Below, piece after piece: positions 24,197-32,744 of a DNA stretch of 35,391 nucleotides. Numbering within the stretch: position 1 is the first letter of the stretch; each line of letters begins with the position of its first letter. The translations under genes and the position numbers were made by a program. Source of the stretch: Treponema sp. Its GTDB lineage: Bacteria > Spirochaetota > Spirochaetia > Treponematales > Breznakiellaceae. The stretch lies in assembly GCA_009786455.1 (NCBI GenBank), contig WQTD01000003.1, positions 12,882 through 48,272 on the forward strand, in the 5' to 3' direction. Under the pieces are notes generated by a model, which saw only the letters and a list, made by a program, of their open reading frames with translations, was not told where the DNA came from and made no database searches.

Positions 24197-25118
24197 TTCC
24201 GCTCTCTAACCTGTCCAGTTTTTTAATTATTTCAATAAATCTCTGCGGAACAGCGGAAGAAAAAACACGCGCCTGTGATTCCCCGGGAAGCGTGATTTCA
24301 AGACGCCTGGAATGAAGCATCAAATTTGCTTCGGGGAAAATTTTATCTTTGCCGCCGTAAACAGGGTCTCCCATAATTGGATTTCCCAAATATTTTAAAT
24401 GTACGCGCAGCTGATGCGTGCGTCCTGTCTTTGGACGGAGTAAAACAAGACAATGATTTTTCCAGATTTTTACAGTTTTATAGAAAGTGACAGCTTTTTT
24501 TCCGGCGGAAGATACGGAAAAATATCTGCGATCCTTCGGATCTCTGGATAAAAAAGTTTCAATGCGACCAGTTCTTTCTTTTAACACACCCTGAACTATT
24601 GCGATATAAGTCTTTCTTGCCCTGCGTGTTTTAAACTGATGCGCCAGAAAAGCGTGCGCTTCTTCATCATAAGCGGCAATGATGACGCCTGATGTCTCCT
24701 TGTCCAGACGGTGAACAATACCGGAACGCAGATTTATATTATCATCGGATAAGTTCCTGTTCATCATCCTGAAATAAAGCGCATTTGCCATCGTTCCCTG
24801 TCTGTTGCCCGCTCCGGGATGAACAACCATTCCCTGAGCCTTGCTGATTACAACGCATCTTTCATCTTCATAAATTATTTCAAGCGGGATAGGTTGCGGG
24901 ATAATATATTCAGGAGAAAAATCATCCCAGAATAGTTCCAGAACATCATTGCGTTTAACAAACCTTGAAAATTTAACATCTTTTCCGTTTACTTTGGCTC
25001 TTGCATTACGCGCTTTAATCTGGGAGCGGGAAAACAGACGCAGGATTTCTGACACATAACGATCAAGCCGCAGATCAGGCGGAATTTGTTCATTTATTAC
25101 ATGGGAAATTTCCGGCAT
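24186..25118 (-). CDS. rluD: 23S rRNA pseudouridine synthase RluD-like
   Basis: 310 aa. An S4 RNA-binding domain (LRLDRYVSEILRLFSRSQIKA) occupies residues 15-60, then the synthase core with Asp139 in VHRLDKETSGVI and the tail TGRTHQLRVHLKYLGNPIMGD. RluD makes the pseudouridines of 23S rRNA helix 69 in E. coli; the assignment to that target is by family resemblance. The start codon overlaps the preceding stop as TAATG. Confidence 0.9.
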   Translation of the reverse strand: MPEISHVINEQIPPDLRLDRYVSEILRLFSRSQIKARNARAKVNGKDVKFSRFVKRNDVLELFWDDFSPEYIIPQPIPLEIIYEDERCVVISKAQGMVVHPGAGNRQGTMANALYFRMMNRNLSDDNINLRSGIVHRLDKETSGVIIAAYDEEAHAFLAHQFKTRRARKTYIAIVQGVLKERTGRIETFLSRDPKDRRYFSVSSAGKKAVTFYKTVKIWKNHCLVLLRPKTGRTHQLRVHLKYLGNPIMGDPVYGGKDKIFPEANLMLHSRRLEITLPGESQARVFSSAVPQRFIEIIKKLDRLESGNGN

Positions 25119-25690
25119 TATTCCAAATCAGACGCCGCTAAATCAGAAATTTTCAGAACATTTTCATCAATAATTGAAGCGTCATCAGTATAATTTATTT
25201 CTTCTGTTTTCACATCCGGTGATATTTTTTCTATGGTATACGTTCCTCCGGAAACAGGAGGGCTGCTGTCAGTCCTGCGTTTCTCATCTCTCTGTCTCAG
25301 CTTTACAATGAGTAAATCGGCAAACGCAAGAGCCGCCGACAATCCGACCGCAATCCAGATGTTTCTGGTAAACTCTCCGCTTGTAAGCTCAACCGCTCCT
25401 GCGGATTTAAACGGCCATGGCGCATAACGGCGTCCTTCCATGGAAAAACTAAAACCGCTTTCAAAACCCCATCGGAATATATCAACCGCAAAAGCGGTAA
25501 AAAACATGGAAAATGGAAAAGTGCCGAAAGCAATGATATCCCAGCGGCGCACGTCTTTAACCCAATCCGGCAGACCTGAAGTATTAAAGACAATTTCTCC
25601 GTCTTCAAGAACACTGCTTTGAGCCGCCGCCTTAGACAGCGGAGTTAAAAGAAAAACAAATAATAAAAAAATAAAAACTTTCTCTTTCAT
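25118..25690 (-). CDS. Exported or membrane protein of unknown function
   Basis: 190 aa with an N-terminal signal sequence (KVFIFLLFVFLLTPLSKAAAQS), a second hydrophobic stretch near 50-70 and a third near 110-130, then an acidic tail. No family was recognised. It sits between yggS (7 bases upstream) and rluD, and its stop overlaps the rluD start, so it is a normal member of the operon. Confidence 0.75.
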   Translation of the reverse strand: MKEKVFIFLLFVFLLTPLSKAAAQSSVLEDGEIVFNTSGLPDWVKDVRRWDIIAFGTFPFSMFFTAFAVDIFRWGFESGFSFSMEGRRYAPWPFKSAGAVELTSGEFTRNIWIAVGLSAALAFADLLIVKLRQRDEKRRTDSSPPVSGGTYTIEKISPDVKTEEINYTDDASIIDENVLKISDLAASDLE

Positions 25691-25697
25691 GAATAAA

Positions 25698-26387
25698 CTA
25701 ATCCTTAAAAATCAGGCTTCCTATTCTTAGCATTGTGGAGCCTTCCTCAATTGCCGTTTCAAAATCGTTTGACATGCCCATCGAAAGACAGTTCCAGTTT
25801 TCCTTTACAGGAAAACGCCTGCGCAGTTCACTCTGCGCTTTAACAAGCTGCCTGAATGACGCGCGTATTTCCTCAGTATCATCCGTAAAAGGCGCCATCG
25901 TCATAAGCCCGGCGGGTTTTAAACCGGTCTTCTCCAGCGTTAACTGCGCAGCTTTGTAAAGTTCGTCCAATGATGAAAAACCGTTCTTTGTTTCTTCTCC
26001 CGTATGCAGCTCAAGTAAAATCTCAAGTGGTTTGTTACGCGCAGGAACATGCTTTGCAAGCTCTTCTATTAGCTGCCACCTGTCCGCCGATTGAATACAG
26101 TCAAAAAAAAGAGAGGCTTGTTTTGCCTTGTTCCTCTGCAAAGAGCCTATCATATGAAGACTTACCTGCGGATGTTCTTTTTTGAAGGAATCGAATTTTT
26201 CCATTCCTTCCTGTACCCTGCTTTCACCGAAATATTCAATACCGGCGCGGAAAGCTTCCTCCACGGCATTTAAAGGCATGAACTTTGAAACACCCATCAG
26301 GATAATTTCGTCCCGCTTTCTGCCGGATAAATCGCAGGCTTTTTGAATCCTCTCCTCGACTTTAGCAATATTCCCGGTTATCGACAT
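25698..26387 (-). CDS. yggS: YggS/PLPBP-family pyridoxal phosphate homeostasis protein
   Basis: 229 aa, the full family length. The cofactor Lys35 lies in ILMGVSKFMP, followed by YFGESRVQEGMEKF and the phosphate-binding LRIGSLIF at the C-terminus (FGSR-type loop). YggS binds PLP and keeps vitamin B6 and amino-acid pools balanced; it has no known catalytic activity. The start overlaps the end of rsmA by 10 bases, with Shine-Dalgarno AAAAAGGG. Confidence 0.94.
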   Translation of the reverse strand: MSITGNIAKVEERIQKACDLSGRKRDEIILMGVSKFMPLNAVEEAFRAGIEYFGESRVQEGMEKFDSFKKEHPQVSLHMIGSLQRNKAKQASLFFDCIQSADRWQLIEELAKHVPARNKPLEILLELHTGEETKNGFSSLDELYKAAQLTLEKTGLKPAGLMTMAPFTDDTEEIRASFRQLVKAQSELRRRFPVKENWNCLSMGMSNDFETAIEEGSTMLRIGSLIFKD

Positions 26388-27253
26388 CCCTTTTTATATA
26401 CTCGCATATTCTCGATAGACTTGGCAAGAGATAAAAAAACCTCCGGTTCCAGATTTTCCGCGCGTTCATTTCCTGTCAGGGCGTTTTCGCGCAGAAGAGA
26501 TTCGCATATTTCCCCGCCTGCTGACGGTACCATTGAAGCTATAAAATTTTTTAGATTGTTTTTTATCATTTTACGCCTTGAGGAAAACAAGACGCGGACA
26601 AGCGGGGTGAAAACCTCAGGACGGCAAGAAGCGTTTTTATTTTCAAAAAGAACTCCCATGCTGTCTACATTCGGCTGCGGAAAAAACGACGAAGGTTTTA
26701 TTGTCATAAGAGGTTTTACCCTGTAGACGCTGGCGCATAACACCGATAAAGATGAATAATCAGGTGAGCCTGAAGACGCCGCCATTCTCAACGCGGTTTC
26801 TTTCTGCACTGTAATAACCATGCGTTCAAACAGGCAGCTATCCTCTATTAACTCAGCCATTAATACAGCGGCAATATTATACGGGAGATTCCCAAAAAGG
26901 TAGCGCGCTTTTTCCTTCTGTTCAGCGCGAGTTTTCATTACATCGCCTTCGACAAGTAAAAAATTTTTGTTATCTGAAAATAAATCTTTTAATAAGCGGA
27001 TAAATCCCTTGTCGATTTCAAAAGCACGGACTTTCAATCCCTTTTCAAGAAGCAGAACCGTCATTGCGCCGAGCCCCGGACCAATTTCCCATACTTCCTC
27101 TCCGCTGATAATATCAGATACGCAAAGCGTATCGGCAAGCGTCTGCCTGACAGATGGATTTATCAGAAAATTCTGTCCGAATTTTTTCCGCATGCCAAGT
27201 TCTTCCCGTTCAAGAAAAGTTTTTAGGGCAGATGAAGAATTATAATTGATCAT
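26378..27253 (-). CDS. rsmA: 16S rRNA dimethyladenosine transferase RsmA (KsgA)
   Basis: 291 aa from the ATG at 27253, where ATGA overlaps the comEC stop; the track's 27280 start adds an Ala run (MAAAAAAVF) inside comEC and is unlikely. Motifs: KKFGQNFLINP (23-33), SAM-binding EIGPGLGAMT (56-65) and the NLPY motif at 122-125. RsmA dimethylates two adjacent adenosines near the 3' end of 16S rRNA. Length is normal. Confidence 0.95.
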   Translation of the reverse strand: MINYNSSSALKTFLEREELGMRKKFGQNFLINPSVRQTLADTLCVSDIISGEEVWEIGPGLGAMTVLLLEKGLKVRAFEIDKGFIRLLKDLFSDNKNFLLVEGDVMKTRAEQKEKARYLFGNLPYNIAAVLMAELIEDSCLFERMVITVQKETALRMAASSGSPDYSSLSVLCASVYRVKPLMTIKPSSFFPQPNVDSMGVLFENKNASCRPEVFTPLVRVLFSSRRKMIKNNLKNFIASMVPSAGGEICESLLRENALTGNERAENLEPEVFLSLAKSIENMRVYKKGCR

Positions 27254-28737
27254 AAAAACGGCTGCAGCCGCAGCCGCCATTTGCGGCGCGTGTTTTCAAA
27301 AATAATTATGAACAACAAAACGGCAATTGATAAAAGAAGGATAAATTGGGGATTCATGGAAACAGACGGCAGCTTTCCGGCGGTAAAAGCCGTTTTTTCC
27401 ATCAATTGATACAGGAGAGACATGGGAAAATCAAGTAAGGCGGAAAATGAAAAAAAATCCAGAACAAGAAAAATTATTGAACCTATCATAAAAACAGTCG
27501 TTGCAGGAACTACGATAAGACCTGCAATGATTCCTGCAGGAGCCAAATCACCGAAGGTATAACTGCAAACGCCTGCTGTCGCCAAAAAAGCTCCGCAAGA
27601 TACCGCTAAAGGCTGCAGGAGAAAATCAGGAATTTTTCCTGAAAAAAGCGATACAATGGCTTTTGTAATTATTAAAATGCCAAGCATCGCAAGATACGAA
27701 AGAATAAAAGAGATTGTATTTCCGGATGAAGGAGAAAAAATAACCTGAATTAGAAAGGAGAGCGCCAGAATTGAAATTGAATTTTTGGGAAGAGCCCCGA
27801 GTACTGCAAGCGTTCCGAGAAGATACATAAGAGCCGCGCGGTTCAGGCTTGGCATCGGTCCCACTATAAAGCAGTAAAGAACAATTATTACAGCACCTGC
27901 AATCGCAGCCGCTCTCAGACCGAGCGGTTTTTTAAGAAGGAAAGCGATTAATGCAGCTAACACCGCAAGATGCATTCCAGAGAGCGCCAGAATATAGGAA
28001 AGCCCGGCGCTTCTGTAAGCGTCCGTCAGATTATTGTCAAGATTATCGCGTATACCGACAAGCATCGCAAGCGAAAGAGCGCTCCAGTTTTTACCGTCAA
28101 ACCGCCTTACAAGATCAAGCCTTATCCCCGTTCTCATCCGCTCAACCGCAGACGCGCCCCTGACAACATGAAGAGAGTCTGCGCTGAATGTCCATTGCGG
28201 CTGCCGGGAAAAGGAATTGCTGTTTAAATAAAGTCTTCCTTCCGCGAATACGGAAGTTCCGCGTCCGAATTCCCGCAGCTTTCCGGCGTTCTCCTGCGCA
28301 AAGAAAACAGTTATCTCTCCTTTTGAACCTGCTCGCAGCCCGCCATTTGCGGCGCATCTTTTAAGGGAAAGTGAAACCATCGCTTTCCCTCCTGTGATAA
28401 TGCGCGGGTCTTCAAGAAGGACTCCTTCGACAGCGATAATTTTTTCCGGCGGAAGGGTAAACTGCGCGTCATTTCTTCCCGCTCCTGCCGCGCAAATTCC
28501 AAGCATAAGTCCCGCCGCGCAGGCAGTGCCGCATACAGCAGCCATGCGCAATTCGCGGTTCTGCGGATCAAACAAAGATAAAACGCGGAATAGACACATA
28601 ACAGCAAGCGATAAAATTAAAACCGTTATGCAAAATGCGGCAGTCTGCTGGGACAAAAAATAAAACCCAATTGCCGCGCAGACAGCCGTACACAGAAGAG
28701 GACGAGGATTTATGTTTTTTATTTCAGGAATTACCAT
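27250..28737 (-). CDS. comEC: ComEC/Rec2 competence channel protein lacking the MBL domain
   Basis: 495 aa. Three N-terminal membrane segments, an OB-like DUF4131 region at about 85-200 (AVEGVLLEDPRIITGG) and the Competence domain with YILALSGMHLAVLAAL near 250 and several more membrane segments to the end. In full-length ComEC a beta-lactamase-like domain follows; here the protein ends before it. ComEC moves single-stranded DNA through the inner membrane. The ATG overlaps the preceding stop and its own stop overlaps rsmA. Confidence 0.9.
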   Translation of the reverse strand: MVIPEIKNINPRPLLCTAVCAAIGFYFLSQQTAAFCITVLILSLAVMCLFRVLSLFDPQNRELRMAAVCGTACAAGLMLGICAAGAGRNDAQFTLPPEKIIAVEGVLLEDPRIITGGKAMVSLSLKRCAANGGLRAGSKGEITVFFAQENAGKLREFGRGTSVFAEGRLYLNSNSFSRQPQWTFSADSLHVVRGASAVERMRTGIRLDLVRRFDGKNWSALSLAMLVGIRDNLDNNLTDAYRSAGLSYILALSGMHLAVLAALIAFLLKKPLGLRAAAIAGAVIIVLYCFIVGPMPSLNRAALMYLLGTLAVLGALPKNSISILALSFLIQVIFSPSSGNTISFILSYLAMLGILIITKAIVSLFSGKIPDFLLQPLAVSCGAFLATAGVCSYTFGDLAPAGIIAGLIVVPATTVFMIGSIIFLVLDFFSFSALLDFPMSLLYQLMEKTAFTAGKLPSVSMNPQFILLLSIAVLLFIIIFENTRRKWRLRLQPFL

Positions 28738-29705
28738 TTAAGGCGATCTACCGCCTCCCTTGCAGCGATCTTTATGTAGTCCGGATAAGATAAATAACTG
28801 ACATAAAACAAATGATCAAAAGCGGCATTTGTTCCAATATAACCCAGGGCTTTTACAATCGCGAGGGTTACTTCAGGATCGAAGCTGCCTGTTCTTTCAG
28901 TTCTGGCATTAATGAGTCCAAGCTGCAGTCCAAGTAAAAGAGCCGCCTGTGAATTTCCAACCGCGCCGAGACAGGTAATCGCTTCGATATAACGGCTTTT
29001 TGAAATATTCCCCTGATGATAATCATTCAATATTCGGTAATAATGCCTGACAGCCAAAGAGTTTGCATGCGTCCATCTCAGCGAAGCGAGTTCCAGAACA
29101 GCGGCATAACGCATCGCGTCCAAATTGGCGTTTTCTTCTTCTTCGTCCAAAAGAGCCTGTTCAAGAGCAAACATAGCGAGCTGTCCGCGTTCGGACATGC
29201 TCAGCCTCTCACTGGCAATTCCGGCTTTTACCGCGGCAAATTTTTCCACGGGAGGATTATTGTTAACCACATCCGACAAAAATAAAAATAAATTTCCATT
29301 AATAAAATCAATCGCCCCGCGCGCTTCTGACGCAATTACTTCAGGATAACCGGCGCATAAAACTGTAAAAAGAACGGGGTATGAGGAGATGTCGTCAAGT
29401 TCCATTATTGCGGAAATTGATGCGGAAACCATCAAGTAATTTACATTCTCTCCCGCTGCAAATTTATCATTTAATTCTGTCAGGTAATTATTGATTTTTT
29501 CAGTGATACCGGCATTGTTTTTTCCCATTATGCCGAGAGCAATCAGCATATCGGCTTTAGACACAGAATCGGGATACTCTGTAAAGACCTGCCATAGTTC
29601 GTCAATGTTTAAATTTCCGTTTACGCTGAATTGAGACGGAGCCTGGCTGAAAGCGGAAGAAGAGAGAAAAACAAGCAAAACGAGAATTTTAACCTGTTTA
29701 GGCAC
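28731..29705 (-). CDS. Exported HEAT-repeat-like protein
   Basis: 324 aa beginning at GTG inside the PilZ gene, with a strong Shine-Dalgarno (AAGGAGGA). The signal peptide is PKQVKILVLLVFLSSSAFSQA. The mature part is made of helical pairs such as VLFTVLCAGYPEVIASEARGA and TLAIVKALGYIGTNAAFDHL, similar to HEAT repeats, that would form a scaffold in the periplasm. No enzyme motif is visible. It is coupled to PilZ (8 base overlap) and comEC (7 base overlap). Function unknown. Confidence 0.75.
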   Translation of the reverse strand: MPKQVKILVLLVFLSSSAFSQAPSQFSVNGNLNIDELWQVFTEYPDSVSKADMLIALGIMGKNNAGITEKINNYLTELNDKFAAGENVNYLMVSASISAIMELDDISSYPVLFTVLCAGYPEVIASEARGAIDFINGNLFLFLSDVVNNNPPVEKFAAVKAGIASERLSMSERGQLAMFALEQALLDEEEENANLDAMRYAAVLELASLRWTHANSLAVRHYYRILNDYHQGNISKSRYIEAITCLGAVGNSQAALLLGLQLGLINARTERTGSFDPEVTLAIVKALGYIGTNAAFDHLFYVSYLSYPDYIKIAAREAVDRLKW

Positions 29706-30759
29706 TGGCTTCCTCCTTTACAGCGGCTTCTTCTTCAAGCACCCTGAACGGCAGTTCTTCTTCATCGTCTTCAGGTAATAGATCAAACACTTCACAGAGA
29801 ATATGGTTTCGCGTTCCGATTGGAAGAGGGTCAGATTCCATGCGCACCAGGGAAATATTGGCTTCCTGATTGTATTCAACAGCCCTTACCGTTCCGGGCA
29901 TACAAACAGGGATTCTGCCAAGAGAGAACTGTACCTTCAGACGAAGCCCTGATGAAGCCTGTCCGCTTACCCTGAAAGAGCAGCCTGTATCGGAAATATC
30001 CTCAAGCATAACGCGCAGCCCTGCGGTTTTTTCCAGCTTGTGCGGATTATCAACTTCCTTAACAAGATACAGAAAAGCAGGTTTTGTAAATTTGATTCGT
30101 AGGGACTTTCGCTTCTGCGTCCTGAAAAGCGAATCGTTATGCTCAACTTTCAGCGAGGAAATGCCCTTTGAGAAAACCTCGTCAATAACAATAGTATCAA
30201 AAACATAGCCGGCGTCATCTTCACGCCAGAAATAAACTGATACTTTCATGTTATACCATTGCATGGAAGCGCTTGATTTTGAGCCGACAGGACGGGAAAT
30301 GGTAAGATAATTGCCGAAATTTTTAACAACCTCCGATTTAAAAACGCCGGTATTTGGAACCAAAATCTTTAATGTCTGACCTTCGCTGATCTGGCGGGAA
30401 TTTGTTATGCGGGTTTTACTGTCAGATGTTTCCATTTCGATTTTTTTACAATAATCAAAAAGTCTGGAAAGAAAATCCTGAACAGCCCAATCGTTGATTT
30501 CTCCGGATGTCCGCACAGAACTAACCATGGAGCGTATTATTAATTCCATTTGTTTTTGAGATTTAAAAATCGATACAGGGTTGGGAATATTACAGGAAGT
30601 CGCAAGACGCCTGAGCTGCTCCATATCCCTGATGGTAAAACCAGCCTCTTTTCCTTTCGAGAAAAACTGCAGCCAGCCGCCGGAACTGTCTTTTTTGAAC
30701 CTCGTCAAATATAAAACAGCGCCGAGTATTACCAGAGAAAAAAAGAAAAAAGGTATCAA
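29698..30759 (-). CDS. Membrane-anchored PilZ-domain protein (c-di-GMP receptor candidate)
   Basis: 353 aa starting with TTG (GGAG seven bases ahead). An N-terminal membrane helix (2-18) is followed by about 190 residues including a YcgR-N-like beta region (QISEGQTLKILVP), then the PilZ domain with the c-di-GMP motif RKSLR (217-221) and DISDTG (254-259). Both motifs are intact, so binding is likely. In spirochaetes PilZ proteins influence motility and virulence. It is the first gene of a long minus-strand run and has its own strong promoter. Confidence 0.88.
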   Translation of the reverse strand: MIPFFFFSLVILGAVLYLTRFKKDSSGGWLQFFSKGKEAGFTIRDMEQLRRLATSCNIPNPVSIFKSQKQMELIIRSMVSSVRTSGEINDWAVQDFLSRLFDYCKKIEMETSDSKTRITNSRQISEGQTLKILVPNTGVFKSEVVKNFGNYLTISRPVGSKSSASMQWYNMKVSVYFWREDDAGYVFDTIVIDEVFSKGISSLKVEHNDSLFRTQKRKSLRIKFTKPAFLYLVKEVDNPHKLEKTAGLRVMLEDISDTGCSFRVSGQASSGLRLKVQFSLGRIPVCMPGTVRAVEYNQEANISLVRMESDPLPIGTRNHILCEVFDLLPEDDEEELPFRVLEEEAAVKEEASA

Positions 30760-30799
30760 GGCTTACTCCGATTTCCTGTTAATAATCATCATATTATAG

Positions 30800-30828
30800 A
30801 TTATAATATAGAAATACATCAGTGTCAT
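30800..30828 (-). promoter_or_regulatory. Strong sigma-70 promoter heading the long minus-strand operon
   Basis: On the minus strand ATGACA (30828-30823), a spacer of 17, and TATAAT (30805-30800), with a second TATAAT seven bases further down. Transcription would begin near 30793, about 34 bases before the TTG start of the PilZ gene. The same interval must also hold the promoter of the divergent CPBP gene, which I could not define. Confidence 0.7.
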
Positions 30829-30853
30829 GAAATAATCCGCAGGGACGAAGAAT

Positions 30854-31477
30854 TTGAGAATTTACATAGAAGCATTACTGCTTTTTATAATAATTTTTTT
30901 CTCCGGTCCGCAAACAGCGGCGGAAGGTTTTTCCGTCACTGCGGAACTTCAAAAAATATTCCTGTACAGTGTTCCTTCGATTGCCCTGATTTGGTTTATG
31001 ATTTTAAGGGTAAAGCAGGTTAAAGACTGTAAAATCAAACCGTGTAAAAACGATATAATTTCGTGTCTGATCGCTTTTCCGTGTCTTTTAATTATTGGGT
31101 TTGCGGCTGCGTTTTCATCGTCGTATTTTGGAGAAACTCTCATGCGGATGCCGGCGCGTTCTCCTTCGACCGCCGCAGGATGGGCGATACTGAGTTTATC
31201 CTGTATTTTCGCCGCATACCTTGAAGAGAGTTTTTTCCGGTTTTATTTCCTTGCAAGAAGAGATGAACTGAAACTAAACGCGGTATCGGCGGTATTTTTT
31301 TCCGCGGTGTTATTTTCAATCTGCCATATTTATGAAGGACCGTGGGGATTTTTAAATTCGCTTTTTTCAGCCGTGATTCTTGCTTTTATTTATCTGCGTT
31401 TTCAATCTCTTCACGGAATCGCGTTCGCTCACGGTTTTTACAATATAACGGCTTTTATACTTACTCAGCCGGCATAG
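30854..31477 (+). CDS. CPBP-family intramembrane metalloprotease
   Basis: 207 aa with TTG as start and AGGGA as Shine-Dalgarno nine bases ahead. Five or six membrane helices. The active-site residues are Glu124-Glu125 and Arg129 (LEESFFRFYF, EExxxR), His158 (FSICHIYEG) and His193/Asn197 (FAHGFYNIT). These are all the family's required residues. In bacteria CPBP (Abi) proteases act on membrane peptides, for instance in bacteriocin self-protection. It is a lone plus-strand gene, and its last 17 bases overlap the convergent flgJ end. Confidence 0.85.
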   Translation: MRIYIEALLLFIIIFFSGPQTAAEGFSVTAELQKIFLYSVPSIALIWFMILRVKQVKDCKIKPCKNDIISCLIAFPCLLIIGFAAAFSSSYFGETLMRMPARSPSTAAGWAILSLSCIFAAYLEESFFRFYFLARRDELKLNAVSAVFFSAVLFSICHIYEGPWGFLNSLFSAVILAFIYLRFQSLHGIAFAHGFYNITAFILTQPA

Positions 31478-31877
31478 CAGGCGCCGCGCCTGTTAATTGC
31501 CTATATGCCTGTTCGGCAAGACCGAAGTTCGCTTTTTTCGTGAAGCTTTTCGCGTATTCATCGTATAACATGTCTTCGTACATTTTTCCGGCAAAGCTGT
31601 CGTCAACAAGACCGGATTTCTGCACTGTACTTCTCATGCTGGATAAAAGGTTTTTCACCAAAAACGTTTCAAGCTCAAGGCATAACTCATAAAGCCTGTC
31701 GTTTTTATCAATAAGCTGGCTGTGTGCCTGAACAGCAGAACCGGCGTTTTGGCTTGCTAAAGCTCTTTTTAAAATTTCAACAAAGCTTTCAGCGCCGGCT
31801 GCCGGAGATGAGGACATATTGATACTGTCAGCATAAAACGAAGCCGGATTTTGTATATTTAAACCTGTAATATCCAT
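31461..31877 (-). CDS. flgJ: FlgJ-like rod-binding protein without muramidase domain
   Basis: 138 aa. The C-terminal 90 residues form the Rod-binding domain (LCLELETFLVKNLLSSMRST, then GLAEQAYRQLTG). The peptidoglycan hydrolase domain of enterobacterial FlgJ is missing, as in other spirochaetes and many bacteria, so it probably acts only as a rod-assembly chaperone or cap. A Shine-Dalgarno (GAGGG) precedes the ATG. It is the third gene behind flgF and flgG. Confidence 0.88.
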   Translation of the reverse strand: MDITGLNIQNPASFYADSINMSSSPAAGAESFVEILKRALASQNAGSAVQAHSQLIDKNDRLYELCLELETFLVKNLLSSMRSTVQKSGLVDDSFAGKMYEDMLYDEYAKSFTKKANFGLAEQAYRQLTGAAPAMPAE

Positions 31878-31923
31878 ATTTAAACCCTCACAGACTGCTG
31901 TTTATTAAACTTCAAATCAATCT

Positions 31924-32724
31924 TTATCTCTTTAATGTTGTTGCCGTACCAAGCATATTGTCGCTTGTTTGAATGGTGCGCGAATTAAATTCATAGGCGC
32001 GCTGGGCGACAATTAAATTCACCATTTCCTGCACAATGGAAACATTTGACATCTCCAGGAATTTATGCTGAAGCGTTCCCATTCCTTCATAACCCGGTAT
32101 TCCGGCGATTGCCTCTCCTGAAGCCTGACTGACCCTGAACAGGTTTTCACCCAGCGCTGTAAGACCGACGGGGTTTGGAAAGCGGTAGAGTTCAATCCTG
32201 CCGACATCAACATCAACAAGATCGTCGCCCAGGGGGATTTTCACGCTGACCCTGCCGTCTTTGGTAACATTAATAGTGTCAGGCAAAAAACCCTCGGGCA
32301 TCATTATATCCGGAATAAGCCAATAGCCGTTGCTTGTTGTCATTCTGCCGTCATTATCGACCTGAAAATTACCGTTACGCGTATACGCCATGCTGCCGTC
32401 GTACATCTGTATTTTAAAGAAACCTTCGCCTGTAATGGCGATATCTGTGGATACGCCTGTATTCTGCAGCGCTCCCTGGGTAAAAACCCGTTTTGTATCT
32501 GCGAGCTTGACGCCGTGCCCCATTTGAATACCGACAGGAACAACAGTATCTTCCGTAGCTGGAGTCCCCGCAACTTTTATAGTCTGATATATGAGATCTT
32601 CAAAATCAGCCCTCTGCATCTTATAACCGTGCGTATTTACGTTTGCAAGATTATTTGAAATTGTATCAATATTGGCCTGTTGACCAATCATACCTGACGC
32701 ACCTGTCCATAAACTTCTGACCAT
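31924..32724 (-). CDS. flgG: Flagellar distal rod protein FlgG
   Basis: 266 aa, normal length. N-terminal signature MVRSLWTGASGMIGQQANIDTISNNLANV, a D1 domain (GEGFFKIQMYDGSMAYTRNG, shortened GEGFFKI) and C-terminal motif SNVSIVQEMVNLIVAQRAYEFNS with NMLGTATTL. FlgG builds the distal rod in the periplasm. Shine-Dalgarno CAGGAGA. It lies 20 bases after flgF and is followed by flgJ after a 46-base gap. Confidence 0.96.
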   Translation of the reverse strand: MVRSLWTGASGMIGQQANIDTISNNLANVNTHGYKMQRADFEDLIYQTIKVAGTPATEDTVVPVGIQMGHGVKLADTKRVFTQGALQNTGVSTDIAITGEGFFKIQMYDGSMAYTRNGNFQVDNDGRMTTSNGYWLIPDIMMPEGFLPDTINVTKDGRVSVKIPLGDDLVDVDVGRIELYRFPNPVGLTALGENLFRVSQASGEAIAGIPGYEGMGTLQHKFLEMSNVSIVQEMVNLIVAQRAYEFNSRTIQTSDNMLGTATTLKR

Positions 32725-32744
32725 TGTTTACTATCTCCTGTAAA

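Noticed and set aside
27254-27280. Upstream start of rsmA (MAAAAAAVF)
   Set aside because: The Ala run is an out-of-frame reading of comEC codons; ATGA at 27253 gives normal length.
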